Shown: piece after piece, positions 1-9,600 of the stretch
Layout of the letters: each line of letters starts with the position of its first letter
Position numbering within the stretch: position 1 is the stretch's first letter
Assembly: GCF_003841465.1 (NCBI RefSeq)
Contig: NZ_REFZ01000001.1
Coordinates: 372,001 to 436,000, forward strand
DNA from: Natrarchaeobius oligotrophus
Lineage (GTDB): Archaea > Halobacteriota > Halobacteria > Halobacteriales > Natrialbaceae
DNA length: 64,000 nt
Direction of reading: 5' to 3'
The notes under the pieces: generated by a model
What the model was told of the DNA's origin: nothing
Seen by the model: only the letters and a program-made list of their open reading frames with translations
The model's database searches: none
Translations under genes and position numbers: made by a program

Positions 1-672
1 GAAGGCGATCACCTCCGCGACCTCCTCGGGTTCGGTCACCTCGCCCTCCTCGAACGCCTTGGCGAACGTCGAGCCGCTCGTCGTCTCGAACTCCGAGCGA
101 ACCTCGGCCGGGTTGACGACCGAGACGCCGACGCCGGCGTCGCCGACCTGCGCGGCGACGCTCTTTGCGAACCCGCGGACCCACCACTTCGACGCGGCGT
201 AGACGGGGTTGAACGAGCGGGGGTACTTCCCCGCGAAACTGCCGACGAAGATCAGGTGGCCGCTTCGCTCGCGAACGTGTGGGATCGCCGCCCGCGTCGC
301 GTAGAAGACGCCGTCGACGTTCGTCTCCTGGATCGTCTCGTACTCGTCGGTCGACATCGCCTCGACCTCGCTTCCCCGCGAGAGCCCCGCGTTGTTCACC
401 AGCACGTCGATCCCGCCGAAGGCGTCGACGGTTTCGTCGATCAGCGCGTCGACCTGCGTTTCCTCCCGGACGTTCGTCGGGACCGCGAGCGCGTCCGCGT
501 CGTGCTCGCGCTCGAGTTCGTCCGCGAGTTCCGCCAGCCGATCCTCGCTGCGGGCCGCGAGGACGACGCTTGCACCGTCCGCGGCGAGCGCTCGAGCGGT
601 CGCCGCGCCGATGCCCGAACTCGCGCCGGTGACGATCGCGACCTGTTCTTCGAACCGTCTCGTCGCTGTCAT
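1..672 (-). CDS. SDR-family oxidoreductase (C-terminus beyond window)
   Basis: This is a short-chain dehydrogenase/reductase that uses NAD(P)H to reduce or oxidise a small carbonyl or alcohol; the substrate cannot be read from the sequence. The visible 224 codons show the Rossmann signature TGASSGIG at residues 15-22, the structural motif NNAG near residue 93, and the catalytic Tyr and Lys in YAASK near residue 158. The gene runs off the left edge, so the last few tens of residues are missing. The start chosen is the ATG at 672, which places the first beta-strand about ten residues in, as is normal for the family. No neighbour hints at a pathway. Confidence 0.9.
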   Translation of the reverse strand, partial: MTATRRFEEQVAIVTGASSGIGAATARALAADGASVVLAARSEDRLAELADELEREHDADALAVPTNVREETQVDALIDETVDAFGGIDVLVNNAGLSRGSEVEAMSTDEYETIQETNVDGVFYATRAAIPHVRERSGHLIFVGSFAGKYPRSFNPVYAASKWWVRGFAKSVAAQVGDAGVGVSVVNPAEVRSEFETTSGSTFAKAFEEGEVTEPEEVAEVIAF

Positions 673-755
673 CGGTGTCGAATCCTGCGTCGTCCACGAC
701 CGTCGGTGTTTCGCTTGTGGCGTTCAAGACGCGAACTGGCGGGTGAAAGACGGGA

Positions 756-1064
756 CTAGAGACGTACCGATTCGATCACGCCGAGGGTGCGGATCGTAGC
801 GGCGACGACGACGAGGACCACGCCGACGAACCAGAGCCACTCGCTCGAGAGCGGTCCGTCGCCGTCGTCGTCGGGGAGCGGCATCGATCGGGTGAGCGCT
901 CCGGTCGCGTATATCGCCCCGCCGATCGCGAGCAGGACGCCGGCGACTCCCTCTCGCGACGCTCCGAGCCGTCCGGACGGCGCACCGGCCAGAACGCCGT
1001 CGACAGCGATCGCACACCCCCACCAGACCATCGCGAGGCCGTACAGCACGTGTACTCGTCTCAT
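756..1064 (-). CDS. small three-helix membrane protein
   Basis: A 102-residue protein of unknown function. It shows an N-terminal hydrophobic segment (about residues 7-26), a second around 38-58 and a third around 76-93, with a short acidic loop rich in Asp before the last helix. No family motif is recognised. The ATG at 1064 is preceded on this strand by an A+T-rich stretch (about 1078-1095) that could carry the promoter. It is transcribed in the same direction as the SDR gene but separated from it by about 80 bases, so the two may or may not share a transcript. Confidence 0.65.
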   Translation of the reverse strand: MRRVHVLYGLAMVWWGCAIAVDGVLAGAPSGRLGASREGVAGVLLAIGGAIYATGALTRSMPLPDDDGDGPLSSEWLWFVGVVLVVVAATIRTLGVIESVRL

Positions 1065-1158
1065 GCACCTTCGTTCGTGTTTTGTTACTAATTATTCTTC
1101 TGGGAACGTATCGTGCAACGGGAAGAGTACGCAGGGCGTGTCAGCCTCGAGCGCCGAA

Positions 1159-2730
1159 TCAGTACTCCTCGAGGTCGTACAGCTCGCCGTACTTCGACTC
1201 GACGTACTCGAGGAAGTAGTCGGCGGTGAACGCCTCGCCGGTCGCGCGCTCGATCAGTTCGGGCGTGGTGTAGCGCTTGCCGTGCTGGTGGACGTTCTCG
1301 CGGAGCCAGCCGTTGAGGTCGTCGAACTCGCCCTCTCGAATGTCGTCCTCGAACGGGCCGAGTTCGGCCTCGGCGGCGGCGTACAGCTGTGCGGCGAGGA
1401 CGGAGCCGAGCGAGTACGTCGGGAAGTAGCCGAACGAGCCGTGGGACCAGTGGATGTCCTGCAGGCAGCCCTCCGCGTCGGTCTCGGGTCGGACGCCGAG
1501 GTACTCCTCGTACTTGTCGTTCCAGACCTCGGGCACGTCCTCGACGTCGAGGTCGCCGCTAACGAGCGCGCGTTCGATCTCGAAGCGGATCACGATGTGG
1601 AGGTGGTAGGTGAGTTCGTCCGCCTCGACGCGGATGAGGTTGTCGTCGTACACCTGGTTGGCCGATTCGTAGGCCCCCTCGGGCGTGACGTCCTCGAGTT
1701 CCGGGAATCGCTCCCGGGCGATCGGCAGGAAGTGCTCCCAGAAGGGCCGGGACCGGCCGACGTGGTTCTCCCAGAGGCGAGACTGGGACTCGTGGACCGA
1801 GAGGTCGCGGGCCTCGCCGAGCGGCGTGGCGTAGCCCTCGTCGGGGAGCCCGAGCGTGTAGTTGGCGTGGCCGAACTCGTGGATCGTCGAGGTGATCGAT
1901 CCCAGCAGATCCTCGGGTTCGAAACGCGTCGTCACGCGGGCGTCGAACTGGGTGCCCGACGAGAACGGATGAGGCGCGGTGTCGAGACGACCCCGGCTCC
2001 AGTCGTAGCCCAGCGAGTCGAGGACGTCGCGGGCGAGCGCCTCCTGGTCGTCGTCGTCGAACGAGCCGGCGAAGGCGTCGGTCTCGAGGTCGACCTCGTC
2101 GTCGGACTGCGTCCGACTGCCGGAGGCGCGTCGCGCCTCCCTGCTCTCGTCGATCGCGTCGATCAGCGGGACGAGTCGGTCGCGCAGACGCTCGAGCACC
2201 CGCTCTGCGGTCTCCAGGTCGATGTAGGGTTCGTACTCCGAAAACAGCACCTCGTAGGGGTCGGCGTCGGGATCGACGTGTTCGGCGTACTCCCGTTTCA
2301 ACTCGACGAGTTCCTCGAGCACCGGCGCGAACGTCTCGAAGTCGTCGTTCGCTTTGGCTTCTTTCCACTTCGGGTGGGCGTTCGTAGTCGCCGTCGAGAT
2401 CCGCTCGACGAGTTCTCCGGGAACGCTCGTCTCGCGATCGTACTGGCGGCGGACTTCGCGGACGACCGCGGATCGTTCGTCCGGGAGGTCGGCCGACTCG
2501 AGTTCGGCGAGTAACTCGCCGGTCTCGTCGGCGGTCAGCAGTTCGTGGCTGATCGAAGAGAGCGTCGACAGCTGCTGTGCGCGGGCCGGCGTTCCCTCGT
2601 CCGGCATCACGACCTCCTGGTCCCACCGGAGGATGCCGGCCGCGTTCGAGACGTTCGAAATGCGCTCGACGCGCGATTCGAACTCCTCGTAGGTCCCGCT
2701 CGATTCGCTCTGGGCGTGCTCACTCGCCAT
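1159..2730 (-). CDS. M32-family metallocarboxypeptidase
   Basis: A zinc- or cobalt-dependent carboxypeptidase of the Taq/Pfu type that removes C-terminal residues from peptides, expected in the cytoplasm. The 523-residue length matches the family (about 500). The metal motif HEFGH lies near residue 282, followed by the M32 signatures HESQSRLWEN and IRVEADELTYHLH, which carry substrate-binding and catalytic residues. The protein is strongly acidic throughout. The start is the ATG at 2730, giving a short non-conserved tail before the conserved fold. It stands alone, with about 260 bases before the next gene on the other strand. Confidence 0.95.
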   Translation of the reverse strand: MASEHAQSESSGTYEEFESRVERISNVSNAAGILRWDQEVVMPDEGTPARAQQLSTLSSISHELLTADETGELLAELESADLPDERSAVVREVRRQYDRETSVPGELVERISTATTNAHPKWKEAKANDDFETFAPVLEELVELKREYAEHVDPDADPYEVLFSEYEPYIDLETAERVLERLRDRLVPLIDAIDESREARRASGSRTQSDDEVDLETDAFAGSFDDDDQEALARDVLDSLGYDWSRGRLDTAPHPFSSGTQFDARVTTRFEPEDLLGSITSTIHEFGHANYTLGLPDEGYATPLGEARDLSVHESQSRLWENHVGRSRPFWEHFLPIARERFPELEDVTPEGAYESANQVYDDNLIRVEADELTYHLHIVIRFEIERALVSGDLDVEDVPEVWNDKYEEYLGVRPETDAEGCLQDIHWSHGSFGYFPTYSLGSVLAAQLYAAAEAELGPFEDDIREGEFDDLNGWLRENVHQHGKRYTTPELIERATGEAFTADYFLEYVESKYGELYDLEEY

Positions 2731-2994
2731 TTCCTTGCGGTATCACGCGAACGGGTATCAACCTCGTGGTTCCGGACGATTGACCCCTGTCGTTTCGGCC
2801 CACAGATTCGTCGCGGTGGCCCTTCGAAACCGGTCGGGTCGGCGTCACGCTCGCGTCGTTGTCCGACGACTGATACGGCCATTCGCGACGGGGCGGGCTC
2901 GAGACGCCCGCGTTCGGGCGAGTGCCGATTTCGGTACGAGGCGGGTGGACTGTGCAAGCCGGAGACTGTTCGTTCCCGCTGACGTTTCGTCGGT

Positions 2995-3351
2995 ATGGTC
3001 CTTGCAACGGCAGTCGTGTTCGTCGTGAGCTTACTCATCGGTGCGCTCGGCATCTACGTCGGTGCGCGCGCCATCGTCGGAGCCGGCGACTACGATCACG
3101 CGATCGTCACCGCCCTGATCGGGGCGATCGTCTGGGCGGTCGTCGGCTTCTTCGTCGGCTGGATACCGCTTTTGGGTCCGCTTCTTGCCCTGCTTGCGTA
3201 CGTCGCGGTGATCAACGTCCGGTATCCCGGCGACTGGACGGCCGCGGCGATGATCGCCCTCGTCGCGTGGGTGACGGTCCTGATCGCGCTGTACGCGCTG
3301 GCCGTGATCGGCGTCACCGGCTTCGACGCGGTCGGCGTTCCGGGCGTCTAG
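2995..3351 (+). CDS. small multipass membrane protein
   Basis: A 118-residue hydrophobic protein with about four transmembrane segments (roughly residues 2-24, 35-53, 55-72 and 80-107). A conserved-looking polar turn with NVRYPGDW lies between the third and fourth. The function is unknown and no transporter signature is present. The ATG at 2995 starts directly in the first helix. The 264 bases upstream, shared with the divergent M32 peptidase gene, show no convincing gene of their own. Confidence 0.7.
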   Translation: MVLATAVVFVVSLLIGALGIYVGARAIVGAGDYDHAIVTALIGAIVWAVVGFFVGWIPLLGPLLALLAYVAVINVRYPGDWTAAAMIALVAWVTVLIALYALAVIGVTGFDAVGVPGV

Positions 3352-3421
3352 CGGCTCGTCGACGCCGCCGATACGCTCCGAGCGGACAAGAGTTATCAAT
3401 CCTGGGCCACGAACTCCGACG

Positions 3422-3592
3422 ATGGGATTCTTCGAGAAGCTCGGGCGCAAGGTCGGCGAGTTCACCCACGAAGCCAAACGGGCGGCCGACGAGGAAGCGG
3501 GCTACGAGTGTCTGAGCTGTGACGAACGGTTCCACACGGACAGAGAGACCTGTCCGGCGTGCGAGAGCGACGACGTGGTCGCGCTCGAGTGA
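3422..3592 (+). CDS. 56-residue zinc-ribbon protein
   Basis: A tiny protein starting MGFFEKLGRKVGEFTHEAKR. An amphipathic basic/acidic N-terminal helix is followed by a single zinc-ribbon with CLSC and CPAC pairs separated by about twelve residues. Such one-ribbon proteins are common in haloarchaea and are usually uncharacterised; a role in protein or nucleic-acid contacts is inference. It follows the membrane protein gene by 70 bases on the same strand and could be co-transcribed with it. Confidence 0.75.
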   Translation: MGFFEKLGRKVGEFTHEAKRAADEEAGYECLSCDERFHTDRETCPACESDDVVALE

Positions 3593-3715
3593 TCGTCCCT
3601 CGTCTGCCGACCGGCCGTCGCTTCCTCCGCCACGGACCCCTGCGGATAACGGACCGTTGCTCGAGTCGGCGCCCGTACCGAGTAACGTTTTACATCCGGA
3701 GGAGTATCGTCGACT

Positions 3716-4720
3716 ATGACTGCTGGGGCAGCCGACGAACCGACGACGCTGTCGCCGGACGACGCGTTCGCCGTACTGGGCAACGAAACGCGCTTCGAGA
3801 TCATACGAACGCTGTGGGAACAGTACGAACCCGACGATCCGGCCAACGTGGTCAAGTTCTCGGACCTGTACGACGGGGACGCCGCGGTCACGTTCTCGGA
3901 GCTGTACGACGGCGTCGGCTACGGTGACACCGGAAACTTCAACTACCACCTCGAGCAGCTCACCGACCACTTCGTTCGCAGGACGGATGCCGGGTACGAA
4001 CTCACCGAAGCCGGCTTCGAAATCGCTCGCGCGGTCGTCGCGGGCACGGTTCGCGAACATCCGCGTTTCGACGCCACGGAGGTCGACGCTAACTGTCCCC
4101 GATGTGACGCACCCGTCGTCGTCGACTACGAAAATCACCACGTGAGCGCGGCGTGTAGCCGCTGTTCGGGAATCTGGCAAAACGCCGACGGCGAGGACGG
4201 TGTGCTGTTTACGTTCTCGTTTCCGCCGACGGGACTGTCGAACCGAACGCCCCAGGACGCCTTCCACGCTGCGCTCGCGTTCAACCTCAACCGGATCCGT
4301 TCGTTTATCGACGGCGTCTGTCCCGACTGCTCGAGCGTGGTCGAGGAGTCGCTCGACGTCTGCGAGGATCACGACCCCGGCGACCGGGGCGGCTGTCCGC
4401 GGTGTCACCGTCAGCACGCGATCGAAGTGTCCGAGGTCTGCCACGGCTGCAAATCGGTCGCCCGCGGACCGCTCTCGATTGCGATCCTCGCTCATCCGAC
4501 CGTCACGTCGTTCTACCACGATCACGGAATCGAACACCGGTTCGCATCGTGGGAGACGTTTCGGCGCGGACAGTCCGTCGAGGTGGCGATCGTCGACGAC
4601 GATCCGCTCCGCAGTCGCGTCACCGTTCCGTGCGAGGACGACAGGCTTCGACTGACCCTCGACGAGTCGCTCTCGGTCGTCGAGGCGATCCGGGAAACGT
4701 CGTCCGTTCGCAGCTACTGA
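3716..4720 (+). CDS. ArsR-type winged-helix regulator with zinc knuckles
   Basis: A 334-residue transcription regulator typical of haloarchaea. Residues about 17-100 form a winged helix (FAVLGNETRFEIIRTL, then GNFNYHLEQLTDHF as recognition helix). The rest contains several cysteine pairs (CPRCDAP, CSRCSG, CPDCSS, CPRCHRQ, CHGCKS) that look like zinc knuckles, and a C-terminal alpha/beta domain. A paralogue with the same layout is encoded at 57849-58766. Compared with it, this protein carries an extra 12 residues from a tandem duplication just before the recognition helix. A GGAGGA motif lies 13 bases before the ATG at 3716. The target genes are unknown. Confidence 0.85.
   Translation: MTAGAADEPTTLSPDDAFAVLGNETRFEIIRTLWEQYEPDDPANVVKFSDLYDGDAAVTFSELYDGVGYGDTGNFNYHLEQLTDHFVRRTDAGYELTEAGFEIARAVVAGTVREHPRFDATEVDANCPRCDAPVVVDYENHHVSAACSRCSGIWQNADGEDGVLFTFSFPPTGLSNRTPQDAFHAALAFNLNRIRSFIDGVCPDCSSVVEESLDVCEDHDPGDRGGCPRCHRQHAIEVSEVCHGCKSVARGPLSIAILAHPTVTSFYHDHGIEHRFASWETFRRGQSVEVAIVDDDPLRSRVTVPCEDDRLRLTLDESLSVVEAIRETSSVRSY
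3857..3912 (+). repeat. 36-bp tandem duplication inside the regulator gene
   Basis: The 20 bases at 3857-3876 recur at 3893-3912 with one mismatch, an offset of exactly 36 bases. The reading frame is kept and a 12-residue stretch (FSDLYDG, then FSELYDG) is duplicated in the winged-helix domain. Confidence 0.85.
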
Positions 4721-4762
4721 TGGGGCGTGGCCGGCGAACGACCGATCGGTCGGCGAGTGGAG

Positions 4763-5740
4763 TTAACTCGGCGCGCTCGGCGTCGGTTCTCCTTCGGTGC
4801 GGTCGGACACCGGCGTCGGTTCGGTCTCGTTTTCGGCCTTCTCGAGCAGGTCGGTGAACGCGCTCGAGCGGTCGGCGATGTAGTCCATCGTCTCGCTGTC
4901 CGGCGTTTGTCCCTCGGCTTCGACGAGGTAGGTCGTGATCACGACCGTCTTGATCCACGGCGAGAGGAGCCCGAAGTAGCCGATCGCGACGACCCCGCCG
5001 ACCACGAGCCAGACGGCGATCTCGAGGATCGTTCCGAATCCGCCGAGCGCCCCCGACAGCACGGCCAGCGCGCCGACGAACGCGAGTGCGACGGCGTGCA
5101 TGCCGAGTACGATCAGGAGCGTCGAGCCGAGCACGGGCTTCCAGGTCTTCCCGTAGAGGACGAGACCGTCGCGGGCGGCCGTCCAGGTGCCTTTCTCCTC
5201 GTGCAAGAACATGTGCGCCAGGATCGCCTGATCGATGTACGACGCCGCCAGCCCGATGGCCCGCGTCGCGATCGTCATCAGTTGCCGCAACGCCGGCACG
5301 AACTCCGCCAGTCGCCCGATCGAGGCGACGGCTCTGTTGAACTGCTTGATCACCGTCTTGATCACCTGATCGACGGCGAACAGCGCGCTGGCTTCGACGA
5401 ATCGATCCATCACCTGCTGTTTGCCGAACCGAAGCTGGTCGTCCGGAACGTCGCCCGTGTCCACGGCGTGTGCGATAACGGCGATGTGACCGGCCGTGAC
5501 CAGATAGAGGACGTACCGCCGGATCAGCGCCACGAACCCGCCGAACACCACCGTCGCGAGCAAGAGCAGTACCAGACCGACCGCCCCCGAGACGCCCATC
5601 GATCCGAACAGAATCCAGAGCACCAGGCCGAACCAGCCGACCGCGAGCAGTGCGAACGCCGCGCCGACCGCGAACCGCACCGCGACCCACGGCAGCGTCT
5701 TCAGGAAGATACTCGTCGCCTTGCCGAAGTGTAGTACCAT
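4763..5740 (-). CDS. multipass membrane protein of unknown function
   Basis: A 325-residue integral membrane protein with two hydrophobic blocks: about residues 14-90 hold two or three helices and about 205-270 hold two or three more. Between them lies a long amphipathic region that includes LHEEKGTWTAARDGLVLYG. An acidic, Pro-rich tail ends the protein. Similar uncharacterised proteins occur in archaea and bacteria, but I recognise no transport motif. I chose the ATG at 5740 because a TATA-like box at about 5763-5772 on this strand would start the mRNA near it; the in-frame ATG at 5764 is an alternative. Confidence 0.65.
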   Translation of the reverse strand: MVLHFGKATSIFLKTLPWVAVRFAVGAAFALLAVGWFGLVLWILFGSMGVSGAVGLVLLLLATVVFGGFVALIRRYVLYLVTAGHIAVIAHAVDTGDVPDDQLRFGKQQVMDRFVEASALFAVDQVIKTVIKQFNRAVASIGRLAEFVPALRQLMTIATRAIGLAASYIDQAILAHMFLHEEKGTWTAARDGLVLYGKTWKPVLGSTLLIVLGMHAVALAFVGALAVLSGALGGFGTILEIAVWLVVGGVVAIGYFGLLSPWIKTVVITTYLVEAEGQTPDSETMDYIADRSSAFTDLLEKAENETEPTPVSDRTEGEPTPSAPS

Positions 5741-6006
5741 CGCCGCAGTTTTTCTCCCCTCCATATATTAATGTTTCCTCGACCGATCTGTACTATTATA
5801 CAGTATGGAATCTTATGGTTTCCGGGGAACAACACGACCGACGTGATTGTCCGTTCTAACCTGGCTTTCGCTTCGGCCGGCCGTCAGCTCTCGATCCGTG
5901 GGATTTCGGTTTCGGTTCCGACTTCATCTCGACCGCTCGTCGATCGTACTGTATTCTCCTACAGATTACGCTTATTGTCGTCTCGAGTGAACGCCCACTG
6001 ATATCG
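5741..6006. other. A+T-rich divergent intergenic region
   Basis: The stretch separates two divergent genes and is visibly more A+T-rich than its surroundings at 5763-5820. It contains an imperfect palindrome near 5789-5805 (TACTATTATACAGTA) that could be a regulator site or overlapping TATA boxes. I see no gene in it. Confidence 0.4.
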
Positions 6007-6441
6007 ATGACGACGAACGATCCGCGACCGAAGACCGAGCCCGCTCGCTCGCTGCTTCAGGACGTCTGGAGTGCAGGGGACGTGAGGCTGATCGACGAAC
6101 TGGTGACAGCGGACTACGTCCACACGGATCCGTTGCTCCCGGAATCGCTCGAGGGTCCGAAAGCGCTCGCGGGATGGGTCGAAACTGTCCGGAAAGGGAC
6201 GCCCGACATAGCGAAGACGATCTGCGAGACACACGTCGACGGCGACGCGGTGATCGTGACGTACCTCGCGAGGGGGACCCACCGGGGAGAGATCATGGGA
6301 ATCGAACCGACGGGCAGATCGATCGAAGTCGACGGCATCTGCGTCTTCCGAGTCAGTGACGGCAGACTCTCGGAGTGTACGGACGTGTGGGATGCGTTCG
6401 GCCTCTTCGATCAGCTCGGAACGTTTCCGCCGCTCCGGTAG
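6007..6441 (+). CDS. SnoaL-like (ester cyclase-like) protein
   Basis: A 144-residue protein of the NTF2/SnoaL fold. The N-terminal helix with VWSAGDVRLIDELVTADYVHTDP and the later GRSIEVDGICVFRVSDGRLSE strand pair are the usual ester-cyclase/SnoaL signatures. Members range from polyketide cyclases to proteins without known activity, so no substrate can be given. The ATG at 6007 is preceded by an A+T-rich stretch. The gene stands alone between divergent and convergent neighbours. Confidence 0.8.
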   Translation: MTTNDPRPKTEPARSLLQDVWSAGDVRLIDELVTADYVHTDPLLPESLEGPKALAGWVETVRKGTPDIAKTICETHVDGDAVIVTYLARGTHRGEIMGIEPTGRSIEVDGICVFRVSDGRLSECTDVWDAFGLFDQLGTFPPLR

Positions 6442-6644
6442 GTGCCTCGAGCGGCCGGCGACGACCGAGCATCGGCCTCGGCGACCCGCGGCTTTTGGTG
6501 TTACTTCCGCGTCGAAATCACTGCCGGGCGCGGTACTCCCGTCGGTTCTCCGTCTTTCTTCGCTCCCGCTCGGCGGCGTTCGCTCGGTCGCCGATCGCCG
6601 CAGTCGTCCCGGCGTCGACGAGAGAAGGGGACGGAACGCCGGCG

Positions 6645-9600
6645 TTACTCGTTGCGACGAAGCGCCACCACCGCGGCGACCAGCAGCGAGACGACGGCGA
6701 CCGCCGCGCCGAAACCGGACACGTCGTCGGTCGAGTCGTCGTCTCCCTGCGACGGTTCGCCGTCCGTTTCACTTCCGTCGTCCGCGTGACCGTCACCGCG
6801 CTCCGCGTCCGGTTCGCCGTCTTCCTCGGTAGCGTCGTCGTCCGTCGAGGCGTCGGTCTCGTCGGCGTCGGAACCGTCGTCCGAAGGGGGCGTTCCGCCG
6901 CTTCCGGAACCGGTCGATCCGCCGCTACCACCCCCGGTGGACGGTGAACCGCTCGCTTCTTCCTCGACGGAGACCGTTCGAGTTGCGGACGCTTCGTTAC
7001 CCGCTTCGTCGACGACGGTGAGTTCGACCGTGATAGACTCGCCGTCGACGAGGTCCGACACTTCGACGACGGCCTCGTCGGACGTGAGCCGGACGTCGGT
7101 ACGCTCGTCGGGGACGTCGACGTCGATCCGCGTTTCGGAGACGTCGATCGCCGAAATCACGGGGGAGTACTCGAACGTGACCGCCACCGGACCGTGATCG
7201 GCCTCGAGCGATGCCCCCGGATCGACGGTTACGCGCTCGATCTCCGGCGGTTCGTCGTCGGTCCCCGCCACCGCGAACTGGCTGAAGCCGTCGACGGTCG
7301 CGAGCAGTTCGTTCGTATCCCCGTCGAACTCGGTCTCGAGCGCCTCGAACTCGGCGTCGCCGTCCCCGGATCGAACGATCTCGAGTTCGTCGGGGTCGAA
7401 CGAGTTCAGAAGGGTGGTATCGAGGTCCGCGATCGGAATGCGGACCGTCGCTTCGTCGAGTTCGTCGGCGGCGAGTCCGATGTCGCGAACGTCGAGGTAG
7501 CCGTCGGCGAGGCGGTTCGCGTCGAGTTCGGTGCCCGCCGGCGGCGTGGTGCTGGCGGAGACGACCGCCTCCCGCTCCGTGTCGTCGTCGATCGCCGCTT
7601 CGTCGCCGACGAGATCGAACGCGGCCGCCACGTCTGTCGGATCGACCTCGGCCTCGCCCGCGTCGATCACGTAGCCGGTGATCGTCGACTCGAGGGTCGC
7701 CTCGACAGCGTTCCCCGCGTCGTCGGTCCCCGTCGCGGCGATCGTAACCGTCGTATCGGCGTCGCCGACCGATCCGCCGTCGAAATCGATCAGCAGCTCG
7801 TCGTCTTCGTCCTCGAGTCCGTCTGGAATCGCGCTCGCCTCGGGCGTGCGGTCCTCGATGCCGTCGCCGTCGGCTTCGATCTCGAGATCCGTCAGGTCGA
7901 ACGGTTGATCGGCCTCGATCGTGAGCGTCGCCTCGCTCTCCGTGAGATTCGCCACGGCCAGCCGTAACTCGGGAGCGGTCGTGTCGATCGTTACCGTCTC
8001 GCCCGTCTCGTCGACGGCGTTTCCGGCTTCGTCGGCGACGGTTGCGATCACCGTGTAGTCGCCGTCGGCGACGACGCTCTCGGCGGCGATCGTCGCCGCG
8101 AACGTTCCACCGTGGGCGACGCCGTCGTCGACGGTTTTCGTCCGGGTGAACGACGTGAAGTCCGCGCTGACGCCCAGTTCGATCTCGCTGACGTTCGCGT
8201 CGCCCGGATCGACCTCGACGTTCACGACCAGTTCGTCGTTCGTCAGCGCCGGATCGGCACCGATCGCCGTAATCTCGGGCGGTTCGGCCGTGTCGTCGCC
8301 GTGAACGGTGATCGGTGCGCTGTACTCCGCATCCGACGCCGAAACGACGAGATCGTACTCGCCGGGATCGGTCGGAGCCGCGACGGTAAACGATCTCGTG
8401 ACCGATTCGCTCCCGTCGATCGTGACGGTTTTCTCGTCGGTGACTCCCGCCAGCGTGACTCCGACGTCCTCCGTTCCGGCGGCGGACCCGACGTTCACGA
8501 CCTCGACGTCGACGGTGATCGATTCGCCGGGTTCGACGCGATCCGCCTCCGGATCGACGGACGAGATGGTGAACTGGTCGCCGTCCGACGATCCGTCGCC
8601 CGGTGAATCGTCGTCGCCGGATCCTCGGTCGTGGTGTCCGAGCGTCCCGTGACGCACCCGCGAGTCCTCGCTCGAGCCGTCGCCGTCAGCGGCCAGCGCG
8701 TAGAGCGTTCCGTCGTAGCTCCCGACGTAGACGGTGCCGTCGACCACCGTCGGCGACGAGTAGACCCAGTTTCCGGTCTCGACGCGCCACGATATCGTTC
8801 CGTCCGCCGCATCCAGCCCGTAGACGCTCCCGTCGTAGCTTCCGACGTAGACGATACCGTCGGCGACGGTCGCCGACGACTCGGTTCCCCACGCCGGCCC
8901 GTCAATGACTCCGGTCCACTCCTGGCTGCCGTCATCGGCGTCCAGCGCGTACCAGAGCTCGCGATCGAAGTTGTAGTCGTAACTGCTCGCGTACACGACG
9001 CCATCCGCGACCGTCGGCGAGGAGGTGACTCGGTAAGCCGTGACGTACGTCCACCGTTCGGTGCCGTCCTGCGCGTCGAGCGCGTAGACGGTGAAATCGT
9101 TGCTCCCGACGTAGACGGTGTCGTCGACCACCGTCGGCGAGGAGAAGACGTCCCCGCCGGTCTCGTGGCTCCAGCGCTCGGTGCCGTTCTCGGCGTCTAT
9201 CGCGTAGACGCGATCGTCGTTACTGCCGACGTAGACGGTGTCGTCGACCACCGTCGGCGACGATCGAACCGGTCCGCCGGTCCCGTAGCTCCAGCGCTCG
9301 ATGCCGTTCTCGGCGTCTATCGCGTAAACCTGGCCGTCGTCGCTCCCCACGAACACCGCGCCGTCGGCGACCGTCGGCGAAGAGAAGACGTCGTCGCCAG
9401 TCTCGTGGCTCCAGCGCTCGGTGCCGTCCTCGGCGTCTATCGCGTAGACGCGATCGTCGTTACTGCCGACGTAGACGGTGTCGTCGACCACCGTCGGCGA
9501 GGAGAAGACGTCCCCGCCGGTCTCGTGGCTCCAGCGCTCGGTGCCGTTCTCGACGTCTATCGCGTAGACGCGATCGTCGAGACTCCCCACGTACGCGGTG

